Source: Syngnathus acus | Taxonomy: Eukaryota > Chordata > Actinopteri > Syngnathiformes > Syngnathidae | DNA length: 64,000 bases | Assembly (NCBI RefSeq): GCF_901709675.1 | Contig: NC_051096.1 | Location: 4,987,001-5,051,000, forward strand | Reading direction: 5' to 3' | Part shown: piece by piece, positions 25,001-37,671 of the stretch | Layout of the letters: every line of letters begins with the position of its first letter | Position numbering within the stretch: the stretch's first letter is position 1 | Position numbers and translations under genes: made by a program | The notes under the pieces: generated by a model | What the model saw: only the letters and a program-made list of their open reading frames with translations | What the model was told of the DNA's origin: nothing | Databases searched by the model: none

Positions 25001-27514
25001 TTGCTCCATCACCCGTGCAAATGAGTCTGCGGTCATTACACGAGCTTGTAAATGCATCCAAGACAGCCTACGCCACATCCACTTATTAATTTTTTTCCCC
25101 TCTCTTTAATTGGCCTGCCATATTTCTGAGTGCACCATGAAAAAAAAACTCAAATAACTGTCAAGACTGTTGTGACATTTTTCACCTGAAACAGGTTCTG
25201 CTGTCACTCTCCTTTTGCATAAAAAAAAAAGAGCAATTTGAGGAAAACAGTCATGCTGGCATACGTAGGCGTGCCAAAACTTTAGATATTGTGTATAGAC
25301 TTTATATTCGATATTGACCATTGACTTGGCCGTGCTAACCGCACACGCGTCAATTTAGCTTGGCTCATCCATTTGCTTCCTCAGCCTTATCGCAGACTTT
25401 ATCGAGAAGTCTCGGCCCCCTTCCCCGAAGTGGGATCAGAAGAGATTATAAAGCTGAAAGCGTTCAATGGGGGGGCTCCACGCCGACCCCCCGCATCTCG
25501 GCCACACCCCACTCCCCCCTCCCCCCCCTTTCCGTCTGCAGATGAAAACTGTCACATGGGGGAGGGATTACTCTTTTAAATCCTCTCTGATTCTCACTAG
25601 TTTCAAGATGAAACATTGGGACAAACCTCCCTCGGGCCAAGTGCTTTGTTTTTGTTTTTTTCCCCCCCAACCTCAAGCACTCCTCAGCATGAACAATTTT
25701 GAGTAAAAGTAATTCCATTACTGCTGTGATGTCACCAGCTTATCACATGACGTCAACATACTTTGCTACTATTACTGTACTTCTTTTCTGATTTCCAGTA
25801 GAGCATAAACGCAGCAGAAGCCTGGAACAGATTGTCTGACCGGTTAAAGCGTTAGCAGACCACAGAAGCATTTGGACCATTTTACTTTGGCTCTTGATGT
25901 TTTTGCACTCTCCCACAAAGTGGTTAGCGTTGTCCTTTAAGATAATTCCTTTGGCCTTCCACAGCCATCATGCTGTTGGAAGACTTACAAGGAGCAGGCC
26001 ACCGCTGCAGGGGTGGGCGTGGAAGCCAAGCCCTTGAAACCTAAACCAAGGCTTTCCCCTGCTGTTTGTATGCTATTAAACAAACACCGACCTTCGTTCT
26101 GAAGCCAAACCTTAATTCAAAGTGACTTTACCCAGTCGCGTACTCTCTTCATACGTGCTGACATGTTAGTGGGAGGGGAACATCCAGGGATGCTGCTGGG
26201 AGCTCCCGGCAGCGTCAAGGTCGACACGAGCAACATGTGTCTGTCAATGTGAGCAAAACTCGAAAGCAATGGCATCATATGCAAAAGTGTAAAAGGAGCA
26301 TATGCAGTGATAGTAGTTTTTTTTTGTGTGTGATGGACTGAGCAGCGCTTCAGCACACACTTAGCGTCTTATGTAACAACTAGATTAGCACATGCAAGCT
26401 AAACGCTGCATATCCACAGCATCATTCAGACTGTGCCACTTTCCAACCATGCCGCCAAGCACATGATGGCGTAAAAGTTAGCCACATCCGCCAATATACA
26501 CTTGAGTTATTATCAACTGTCCTTCTTGCAACCAGCGGAAAGCCTGAAACCACATTTCTAACTTCCATTGGCTGCCTGACCACATGAGACCACACCCCCC
26601 ATTATCGGGGAGATGTTGCAAATGATTCATCCGGCCTTTACAAAGCATATGTTGCATTTGTTATTGTTTTGTTTTATAAAGCAGGCATTGATTCATTTCT
26701 GTGTTCCTCCATCACAGTGGTTTGGTGCTGCTACTAAAGAGGACAAAATCCGATTGCAAAAATCATTGGTGGACAACCCTGCTCACATTTGAGAAGCTTC
26801 CCTCAGGTAGGCACTAATGAACGATGCACACTAAAAAAAAAAAAACTTGCTGTCAATTAATTTCTGACAAAAAAGGTGGAAATTTACACATTGTCAAAGG
26901 TTTGCTATTATTTGAAGTTGAAACCAATTAATGGGATTAAATGTAAATTTTCTGCGAACTGGAGGCTGATTTAAAAGTTTGGAAAATGGAAAATGGTTTT
27001 TCGCGCGTTTCCTTCGTCCTCGTTATCTCGAGTCGAGCTGGCATCCAGAGCATCTAAGTGACAGGTGATAATTAGCATCCTCACTCTGGCGATCTCGCCG
27101 CCTCTGCTGACTTAATTTAAGGATGTGGTTGCCAACGCTGCCAATCGGCGAGCGGGAGGCGAAAGAGAAGCAAAGGCAGATGCGTTGATAAAACTGACTT
27201 TTAGGGCGTGACCTAACTCCGACGGAACCCACTTGACATCCCATGAATTAACTTCACCATTAAAATAGATGTAAAAATAGTCATACTAGTATGATTTGGC
27301 ATACCTCAAAAATCACCAATAATATTTCAAAGTGATGCTCTTTGTGTTGGCCATGTGCATTCATAGATCATTCATAAAAATAAAAAAAAATGAAGGCATC
27401 TCTTCCTATTGGCTAAACAAACAAAAGGTCTGCATTGAAGAATCCTTTTGATAGTACTCGTGCATGCCTGCGTGTCAATGTTTCAGCTCCAATTGGCCGC
27501 AGAAATAAGTCACA

Positions 27515-27960
27515 GTGGACAATTACAACCCACGGAGAAAATCTGACGGCATGCGCAGCACTCTCTTACCCGATGTAAGGCGATCTATGGATGGGGAAGG
27601 ACGTCCGCTCCGATTAGCCAGGCAGGGTGCAAGGACAGCCGCGCAGAGATGGAAGGATGCTGGGCGCCTTCCTCGCCGTGCTGCGGGGATTATAAAGGGC
27701 AGCGGATGCTGGCTCGATCGCGACCCGCTTTCAGACGCGACTTGTGCGCCTGCTCAGCGCGCACATCCGCGGTCGCCCCGAGCGTCTCGATGCGCCTCGG
27801 AGGGAAGGATGGATGGATGACGGATTGCCCGCACTGAACCCCGGCCAGTCTCACACGCGCCGAGTCCCGCAGAGCATGCTTAGCGTGATCTCCTCCAGTG
27901 GAGTCTGCATACGGAAGAAAGACGCTGTGTTTTTTCAATGGGTGTGCGCCAAAGGAGTGG
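27515..27960 (+). promoter_or_regulatory. CG-rich block with a TATA-like motif, possible promoter or 5' exon
   Basis: This stretch is clearly richer in C, G and CpG than its surroundings and includes gattataaagggcagcgg at 27688-27705, a TATA-like motif followed by GC-rich sequence. Such a pattern is usual for promoters or CpG islands. No coding frame fits a known protein. It could serve an unannotated plus-strand transcript, or be an upstream promoter of hpca in the other orientation. Neither is proven. Confidence 0.3.
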
Positions 27961-27980
27961 ATTTAAAGCGTATGCGAGGA

Positions 27981-28004
27981 GGGGGGGGGGGGGGGGGGGG
28001 GGGG
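27981..28004 (+). repeat. Poly-G tract of 24 bases
   Basis: There are twenty-four consecutive G, directly right of the CG-rich block. It is able to form G-quadruplex structure and is prone to length error in sequencing, so its length should be treated as approximate. Confidence 0.85.
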
Positions 28005-28919
28005 TTGATGGGTTGGCGCTGTCCGGGATTACTTGCTAGGATTTTAATTAGGCAGCCCTGCGCCCATTGGCACAGACATTGGCACAGCCCCGCCCACTTT
28101 CTCCATCTTTCTCTCTCCATCTCTCTCTCTCGCTTTCTCCCCAGTTGAAAAAACTGCACGTCACCACGAAGGAGCCGGAGCCATGACATGGGAATTTTAA
28201 TTATTCATATTTTTTATGACAGGAAAGATATTAGGTGCACACAAAATGCTAATATCTAGCCAGGGAATACTACAAAATACCAGTAGAGTATCTGGAATCA
28301 TCTTTCCCCATTAAAATGCATGTGAATTTGATAAATCTAAACCCCCGCCCATGTAAAACAGACCAATATTTGTGTACCGTTCTTTGATTTAACAAGAAAA
28401 ATAGCATATTAGCGTTGCATTAAAAATACAGTATAGTAAATGAATATACATGCATACATGAAAAAGACTGTCACAACTGCTCAGCAAGCTGCAGAAATAA
28501 CTTTTAAAAAAAAAATATGCCTGGGAATATTACTCCAAGTTTATTTATTGTCAAATCTGGAGATTTCTTTTTTCCTTCCTTAGTCAAAGCATTTTGTGTT
28601 GCGGGATTCAGCAACAAATGTTGACATCCCATGATCTACTTTATGCTCATCATGTGCTTGGCGTCACATGTTCGGCTAGGAGTCGGTCCCGTAGATTCAC
28701 GTGTGGTTCTGCAAAGGAGGCTTGTCGCTTTTGATGACTTCATGTACACATTTTTTTTTTTTTAAAGTCGGTACGAATATTAAAGGCGTCTCCGTAAAGG
28801 GTTCGCCATCCAAACCAGACTACTATTTTTTCATTAAATCAAATGTCGGCGATGACTCACAGCTGTCGGTCTCAAGAAAATTGAATATGAGCAACCCTGT
28901 GATGGATTTTAAATGAGGT

Positions 28920-28936
28920 GGGGGGGGGGGGGGGGG
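28920..28936 (+). repeat. Poly-G tract of 17 bases
   Basis: Seventeen consecutive G lie about 0.9 kb right of the longer tract, in otherwise ordinary non-coding sequence. The length is uncertain for the same technical reason. Confidence 0.85.
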
Positions 28937-31900
28937 TTCTCTTTCAGAGATGGCCTGCCTCTGTTTACCCTCTGAGTGTGATAATCATCTAATGAGCTCT
29001 CAGTCATCCAGACAAATTTTGTTGATTTGGCCCATGTGACCCGACCACTCTGTCACACGCTGTCTGATAAATCTATCTCGCTGATTCCTCGTAAGAAAAA
29101 AAAAAGCCCAAAAGATTGATTGATTTTGTGAATTTGATCCTGCAATCAATCTATTTCTCAACCAAAACAATTTGTAAGCCAACCAGCATTACAGAACAGC
29201 TTGTTTCAATTTGGACCTTCTGCTGTTTTTCATCACCGCAGCCGTCGCTCTACATGTTTATGGCTTCCGTCACAAATGTTTTGTGACGGCAACCATTTTG
29301 ATCCTGAGCAAATCAGTTCACTTTCTATTATTTCCTATGGGAAAAAATTGGAGCTGCCATTTTATTGCGTTACAACCATGGCCGCCAACTTGTCATTTGA
29401 GAGCACGGAGAAATCAAAAGGCGGAAAAAAACCTGACGCGAATACAAAGTCGAGAATTACGCACGGATCAAAAGGGGATGATTTATTGACAGCCGTTATT
29501 GACCAGGCATTTTGATGGAGACGCTTAGCAATCACAGCACAGCAGTGGACGATGGGAGGAGAGTCGGCGCTATCAAATGATATCATGTAACAGCGGAATG
29601 GCAATTTCAAAGCGCCGCGTGAGGAGGAACCGGGGGACGTCTCATCTCTTAATGGTGATAAACTATCTCGCAGCGGTGTCCATTACACTGCTGGCAATGT
29701 GGATGGAAGAGCGGAGGAACTAAATTATCTTCCATTCTTCCAACTACCCTGTAATGACAAAGCTACATAAAAAAAAAAATGGCGGAAAAAAGCGGACCCA
29801 ATTAAAGGAGTAAAACATTTCACCGTGTTCTCCTGGACCCGCCATCACGCCTCAATTTGGCTCACCTCTGTTTTATGCCTCAGAGAGCGAGACCAGGATA
29901 AATATCCAACTCAGCGTTTACTTATTTCATTAGTTGCCCATGACTCTTTGTCTCTGTCCTGCGAATGAGAACACTGATGTGATTGAATTACCCCGCTCCA
30001 TCTCCACCGACTCTCCTCTTGTTCTCTTGGCACTTTCCCTCCTCTGCTGTTGCTGCATTTTTTGGGCGCTCTTGCATAACCGTCGCATCGCCTTTCCCTC
30101 ACGGCCGTGTGGTCACCGACGGGGACGGAGACGGCCGACCTTTATTGGGCCATTGCGAATCAGTTTCCATAAATCCTACCATGACTTCAAATCAATTTGC
30201 ATTTCTTAGGCTTCTCTTCAAATGTGACCTTTCCAAGGTGTTCCTGGGGCCATCGTATGAATAGTTATGTATTAAAATGATTCTTCATGTCGGCTTATTA
30301 CACTAGGCGGGCGGACTGAATGAGTCAAATTAGCGCTAGGAGTTGCGGAGGTGGCTGAACTCTCAATTGCAATCCCGGCAATCAAAAGAGCACGTGGTGA
30401 ATATTTATTCATATCTGGTCATGCTAATGTGTTTGCCGATAATATCGTAAATAACAGACAATTTGCGGTATTGTAGCAACAAAAATAAAACTGCCATGTC
30501 TACCGAGTGGAGGCAAAAAAAAGCAACAACATGAGAAGGTAAGCAATAATTGAGACCACAAAGCAACCCTGTTGTTGTGCTGGACTGAACACTATAGTAA
30601 TAATTACGATGTTGCTCGCAACATGGATTGAAGAGCCGCAGGCCCAACGGTGTTGTTAAATTGCACTTTTCCCATCTCGCCGCCATCCTCGGCTAACTTT
30701 TATTACCAATGGCGGGTTCGCTTCCCGTGAAGCCGTCGCAAGTCCCCGTGGAGCTGCATTCAGATGCCACTCAAAACCCAAGCCGCATCTCCAAAACAGG
30801 CGTTACGAACCGCGTTGCTATGCAACAGCTTGGATCCCTCGGAGTTATTGAGATCGAAAAATACAGGAAATGGAATCGGATCATTTCATCTCGCTTATGG
30901 AATTACGATCCATTCAGCAACATGATGTGACACTAACTGTTCTCTCGTGACAGGTCAAATCATTTCTGCCTTTTGCACTCTCCTAGTTTGGATCCACGCT
31001 TTGCAATTTGGAAAGGCCGCGAATAAAGCGGGACATGTAATTGGATAGCTGTCTCTTTCGTGAAAATACAAAAGGCATCACTGGTGCCCTGAACTTCACC
31101 TGGCGGTTAGCACAACTTATTAGGCTTTGCCAAACCAGACAAGACATATTTTAAAGGTCAAAGTCCCCCGGGCAACAAATAAAAAACATCACAGTAGTTT
31201 TGTTATTACCCGAGTAACAAATTCACTCCATCAAAACAAATATAGTGATCATTAAACTTGGCCACCGGGGGCAGTATAATACAATCGTGCTGACAAACCA
31301 AAGAAGACTTTCACAACTACTTTAAGTGTTCAAATATTCTTTGCTTTAAAACCGCCGCTTAAACTCTGGAAATAATTTTGGAAATAATCACAACGTAAAA
31401 CGTCTTTCCATTCACGGCCAGGCAGACTTGAGTCGGCTGCTTTTAACCTACTAGCAAAGTCTCACTAATGCGTCTGACCGCACACTCAAACGCTTCCCTT
31501 TAATCTGCTTTGGCTGTGAGTAGAGGATGTTCTTACCTGTAAGATCAACACTTGGGGGAGACTTAATCAAAGGCACCAATGGATGACGAGGAACATCTTG
31601 ACTGATGGATCACTGCCATTAATGAGCTGCTTTCCTACAAGGATAATGAACAGGATTACATAGCAGCAGGTTCTTCTTGATAGATTTCAAAACATGCCTT
31701 ACATGCCAACAATCGTAATGTATTCATGAAATTCAAGGTCTCGCAGCCCGTGTCGAAGAGCTTATGGCTTTTCCGCTAATGAAGAGTAGAAGTATCGTCT
31801 TTGTTGCAGACACGGAGGGTGTCATCTTTCATATTAATGCCTCTGGAGAAAGCTGCAAAGACAACCGAGGGAACGAGCGCCGTGATGAAAGTCTGTACTT

Positions 31901-34696
31901 CTAACAAGGCCCCCACCCCGTCAACGCGCTCGGCTCACTCTGACGATGACGCCGCTCATCTATTCTTTTCTTTTTTTTTTAATCTTCCATTTTTTAAGAC
32001 GGGCTAAAAATGAACCGCAGCAAACGTCCAAGGAAATCTATGTCAAGAAATCTGTTTTTACAAAATATTTCCACAAATAGTGACCAGAGGGCATTTATTT
32101 ACAGATTTTTTTTTTTTTTTGCAGGAGTGTATTACAAAACCATTTACTCAGGCCAGTGTGTGTCACAGCAAATGGCAAGAAGCATAGCTGAATATTTTAT
32201 CGGTTAAACCTTATCCTCTAATCCCCTCTGCATGGAATCTTGCGGTAACAGCCAAAATAAACAGAATTGGGAATGCCTGTTGCCATTTTTAGAATTTCAT
32301 TACATCATTTTTTACCCTCTCTGAGACCTTTATTTGCATTTGACAAGAGTTGGATGTATAATCTAATGAGCAGAAGTGATGTGTGATGCTAAGCACAGCT
32401 GTTGCTCACTATAGTCGCCGCTTAGAACAGTGCTGGGGATTGCATGAGAGGATTACGCTTGGCTATCTGCCGCCGGCTAGTTAATAGCATCGGGCCGAGA
32501 CAACGCCGAGGATCCGGGCCTCCTTATGTAACAGCGAGTTTATTGCTGAAAGCGCACAAAATAAAAGCGCCTGTTGACTGAAACTGGTCGAAATGAAACT
32601 TCTGGGTTTGATCGGCGAATCATATCAAAGCGTTTCCATCCGAGCCTGACTTTGAGGTGAAGCGGGAGTAGAAAACAGAAAAATAAAAGCTAAATTAATA
32701 ATGCGGCCCGAGCTGGCTGCGATGAGGAGCTTGTGTAATATTGATGAGCTGTGCGCAGCAGGAATGACTCATCTGGAAAAGCACATCCACACGACAAGAT
32801 TTCATTTTTTTTCCCCAATAATCCTCCCCAAAACAAAAATTTTTGTAATTAGTGGAAATTCATCTGCAAAAAAAAGTGATGCATACAAACAATTTAATTC
32901 CAACGTCATCATCATTTGTCATCGTCTAATTCCAACAACGTGCAGCACAACAAACCAAACATTTTAATATTTGCCCAGCCTGCATTGCAATAACACTATT
33001 TCCCAGTTACTGTCCCTCCTCGTATGCTCTATCTTAATTCTCCGTATCCGCCAGCTCAATAAAACAATATCCTTACTGCCAGTGAGCTCTTTGTGCCCTT
33101 TTGTTCGGAGGAAACGCGATAGCGGAGCTGGAGCACGATAGACATCAGATAAAAAAAATAATAACTTTTTTTTAGCACAGATGAAAGCTTCTCGAATATT
33201 TATCAGTCATGGTTGATCACCCCACAACTCACAATGGTTATTCAATTACCGCTGTGTTGATGTGTTGCCTGGCTTAATGAGTTTTCTTAATTTTTGGGAG
33301 TGCACGAGCGGTTGGAGTAGCCGTCTGTTGCCGTGGCGACGCGTTGTCTCGCCCATAGTGCCAGAAAACAAATAGTTTCATGATCTGAGCTTGCACTTTG
33401 TGGGGATTCTAGTTTGGCGGAAGGTCGCTTTTGTCGCTAAACAATACATTAGAGCGGAATCATTTTTCAAGCCAGGCACTATTTTAAACAATGTGAATGA
33501 ACAAAAGCTGGACATGTTGACGTGGATCTCCATTTACAGTCTTGGCCTTTGCACTTTGAATGTGACCCATCAATTATACAAGCAAAGTAATGCACACTTG
33601 GCCTGAGTGCCTCGCCGAGCGGCACTAGCAAAGATGAAAACACTCACTGAAAGAAGTTCTTTTAATTACCGCCATGTTCCTTTCAAATGGTGATTCCTCT
33701 CCTTGGAAATGTTCTTGTTTACCACATAGTGATTTTTTTTTTTTTCTTTGCGGCAAACTAATATAGCGGATGGAAATCAATTGCTTAGAAGAAATGAGAA
33801 CAGCCTTTTTTTTTTTTAACATCTCTAGATATTACCTGAGAATACCAAATGTCTATTTCTCTCAGGACTCCGTGAGGGCACCTATAAATCCACACGTGAG
33901 GCCCAGATCCCAATTGAACGGCAGCAACAGGGAATAATTTAATGAATTCATATGCATTGTCCCAATTAGCCTCTGTCTTTGCGTAATTATCGCCGCACAC
34001 GTTAATGCGCTAAAACTCGGAGCAGCTCATAGCAACCCAAAGGATTGTGAGAGTTATTTTTAAGCCGGGGGAGGTCAAATGCTCCCCCCCATCCCTCCCT
34101 CCCTCCCTCCCTCCGCGCACATTAATTAGCTTCAATTCATTTGTGTAGAAAACGTGATGTGACAGATGAGCGGCCGGGTATCTTAATTCCTTCGATCTCA
34201 CCTCCAGGGATGCGGGTTGGGGCGAAGGGGGGTGGAGGTGTCCATGTTGTTAGAAAGCAGGTTTGTTTCAAGCACGCCATTATTCTAATCTTCTTATGTT
34301 GTCGGTGTTAACCGCAGCCTATTGGTAATTGGTGTAAACATTAGCACGAAACGACGACGTTCGCCTATCCCAGTTGACTTTGACTGAACTTGTTTTTGAG
34401 GAATATCATTGAAAGAAGGGTAATGGAGTCCAAGCTGTTGACGCGGCAAAGGGAGCGATGGCTGTGGCGGTGGGGAAACATCCGGATGACTCAAAGCAAA
34501 CATGACAGTAAAGAGTCAGGGTTGGAACGTTGGGAATGGTTGACTGGCCTTTGGCATCTCGCGCGCTTTAATTAAACAAGACTGACTCAAGCAGAAGGAA
34601 GGAGGAAGGGAAAGGGGAAGAGGCTGTTGCTATGGCGACCAAGTTTGGTGAGAGGTGATCGACTTGAACACCATATTATTTTTAAACATTGTATTA

Positions 34697-34866
34697 CCGT
34701 AATTTTCGGACTATAAGTCGCACCGGAGTATAAGTCGCACCAGCCATAAAATGCCCAAAAAAGTGAAAAAAACCCATATATATGTATATAAATCGCTCCT
34801 GAGTATAAGTCGCCCCCCCACCCAAACTATGAAAAAAAAACGCGACTTATAGTCCGAAGTTTACGG
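34697..34866. mobile_element. MITE-like element copy C (short ATAAGTCGCACC variant)
   Basis: This is a 170-base element with ends ccgtaattttcggactataa and, in reverse complement, ccgtaaacttcggactataa, flanked by TA on both sides. Internal motifs read ataagtcgcacc instead of ataaggcgcacc, so it is a related but distinct subfamily of the two longer copies at 12.2 and 16.4 kb. It has no coding capacity. Confidence 0.7.
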
Positions 34867-37367
34867 TAGTTATAGGTACTAGATTAATAAGATTTGAAAA
34901 TGATTGGAAAAAAATGCAATTTATTGGATCGAAATATTGGAATGGCTGGTGAGAGTGTGACCCTAATGAGATATGACATTTGAACATTCAAATCTAAAAA
35001 GTTCTTCAAATTTTATAGCACATGATGTACTGCAGTTAGAGACATAAGGGGGTTTGTTTGTATTACACACTGTGTGCTACTCTGCCCATCACTCACACAG
35101 GATGGGGGTGATTACTTGGCTACATATTGTGACTCCTGTATCTAAATATAGCCCTGGCTGTTGGGCGGGAGAGGACGGGGAAAGGGCCGTGACAAAGTCG
35201 AGCGGCCGTCATTGATTCGCCAGCAAGGGCGAGACGGCTGATTAACATTTAAGCTGTGGACACACGATTTGCGTACAAGCTGTCATGTAAATGGCATTCC
35301 AATTCAGTGAGGATGACTAGCGAACCATCAAATATGATATAGTTACATTCGATATTCGATGTTTAAACATTTCATAAGCGATCAATAACTAGGAATTCAG
35401 CAAATAATACTGGAAGAAGATTGGCAAGTTGTTGAAATGAAAACAATAAAGGACCCGAGATGGATCCCTGAGGTACTCCAGAGAAATTTCTCTGTTTGAT
35501 GAGAAACCATTCAAATAAATAAGTAAAATTGCTTATAGTTCTTTAGCCTGATCGTGGACCCAATTAAAATCCACTTGCTTCCATTTTTGAAACCCGCAAT
35601 TATAGTCACCCTTGACCTCGCCGTTCAACCCAGCATCTCACACTTATTAGAACACTGGCGTTTTTTGTCATTCCTGTCAACCTTAAAGAGGGGAATTACA
35701 AACTCGCCACAGCTCGATGGCCGCTAATGATGCAATAATGTGAGCTTTGAGCATAGTCGAGAATTTCTTCTCTCCGCTGGAGAGCCTATTAAGAGCACTG
35801 CCAGAGTGTCAACATATGGCTTATACAACACAAGTGTTTTTTTTTTTTCCCTTAAAGGAGCGAGGCATCTAGTCATTGGCATGCATTCATTGGATAGGAA
35901 GAAGAGCTCTTTGCATACGGAGAGAAGTCCACTGGGTGGATGTGTCAGGGGATGACTCAAAACATGACAGAGCCAAGATAGGCTATTTAACACCCAAGTG
36001 TAAAATCAACAAAACCTCTGCCAAGGCAAAACAATCCCAAACGTGTCTGACTGACAGGCCGGGGAATTCCTGTAGAGCAGGTGAGAGTAAAACAACAGTC
36101 CACTTCAACCGCAGCGCCATCAACTGGATTTGATAAGTTCTGGTTCCACTTGGCCTCCAGCGCAAGCAGACTGTAACAGGAAGAGGTTTCTCGAGTGGGT
36201 TATTTCCAATTTGTACTTGGCGGCACCTTCTGCCTTGGATGTGGAAATTGCCTCACAGGCTCTTGTGGACATCTATTGTAAATCACAAATGCTCATCTGA
36301 TAGCGGCGGTTCCCTTGTTGCCACCTCAGATATCATCTCGTCGCTCTCATGACACTTTTTTTTTTTGCCGCTACCTTTTTTTCCGAACCTGGATCAGGTC
36401 GTCATGGAAACACAGGCCTTAGTGTGTTGCTGCTAAATGGATTTCCTAATGGGGCAATCCTGTGATTATCTTACCTGCTGTATTTGGAGCCGTTGCCCCT
36501 CCATCTTTTCATACAGCTACCTATTCAAAAATGAATTGTTTGGCAGCATTAGCATAATCAGAGACGGTTCCTATTCAGGCACCATCAGACCCCTGAGTAA
36601 ATAACATTATAATCTGTCAGGCACATTTTGCAACATTTTTTATAATCATTCTTGTCATTGTTTTAAAGCAGTTAATTAAATTGTGTATTTATAGGGCTCA
36701 TTTCTGCTTTGCCCACCATCTGTCTGATTTTCCCCTCCTACTTCAACCATATGTTGTTTTCTGGAGCTATTAAAGGATGCTTATATAGTCGAACCCTCCT
36801 ATAGTAAGCGTGGCCACCACAGTCCAGTTGACGGGTCCCACGGTCGAGGCATGCCGGGATACCTCCCCCAGGCACCTTTTCGGGCATAATGAAGCACAAA
36901 GCGTTCGGCTTCATGATCCCTTCTAGCTGATGGATATTGTGTGCTGATGCGTACACAAGTCTGTCGTTAGATGAGCTTCCCGTTTTGCAAAGATAGCCAG
37001 CTGGCTCCACGCCACCCAGGCATATTTATCTTTGCATCCCGGACTCGAAATAAATTCCAGGTCCCGCCGATGCTTTTTAGCCGGTAAAACTATTAACACA
37101 TATCAGAAGTGTGTCTGTTGTGAAAAGATAAGGGGAACACAATGAGGACCACAACCTTCTTTCATCCTAAATAATTAATAAAGTCCAGGATGGAGGGAGA
37201 CCACCAGATTCGACAGAACATTTGCTTTGCAGTGCTGCCACCCTTTGGCTGATAGTGACAGTAATAAAAGATCTTCATAAAATAGCTTGACTTGTATTCT
37301 AATTGGATAGAAATGATTATATTTGAAATAAAATCAAAGGATGGGTCCCATTAGCATTAGTTTTACA

Positions 37368-37373
37368 TTTATT
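37368..37373 (-). promoter_or_regulatory. nt5c1a: Candidate polyadenylation signal of nt5c1a
   Basis: AATAAA on the minus strand about 300 bases after the nt5c1a stop codon, in AT-rich sequence. Confidence 0.5.
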
Positions 37374-37671
37374 GTGACACATTTTATAGGACCAACGTGT
37401 GTTGCTTTAAATAACACTGCTAGCGGCGTGCTTATTGAATTAAGGCACCAACTATAAAAAGCAAAGAGTAGAACCTTTAAAGTCAAATGCCCCCCATAAG
37501 TTTTTCAAATTTAAATTCAGATGAAATTTCAGGAAAATATTTAGAAAAAAAAAAAAGTTGACTTTCTGTGGTTTGAAAGCAGCAAACAATAGCTTGGGGA
37601 TAAGACTGTCTTCTAAGTTACGAAAGGATCGGAAGAGACTTTTAAATGTTCATTTCCACCTTTCCTCTTAT

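Larger units (their letters stand above)
18224..37671. other. 19-kb region without a recognisable gene
   Basis: I found no exon of a known family between hpca and nt5c1a. Open frames here lack domain signals; several are produced by repeats. The hpca promoter and any 5' non-coding exons should lie in its left part. Features inside include a repeat fragment (18.95 kb), a long ATGG microsatellite (22 kb), a CG-rich block with a TATA-like motif (27.5-27.9 kb), two long G runs (28.0 and 28.9 kb) and one inverted-repeat element (34.7 kb). Much of the rest has mixed, non-repetitive composition with many TAATTA-like sites, compatible with conserved enhancers, but this needs alignment. Confidence 0.5.

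Noticed and set aside
27515-27820. Arg-rich open frame in the CG-rich block
   Set aside because: CG-rich DNA yields long Arg/Ala frames by chance. The block is noted as possibly regulatory instead.
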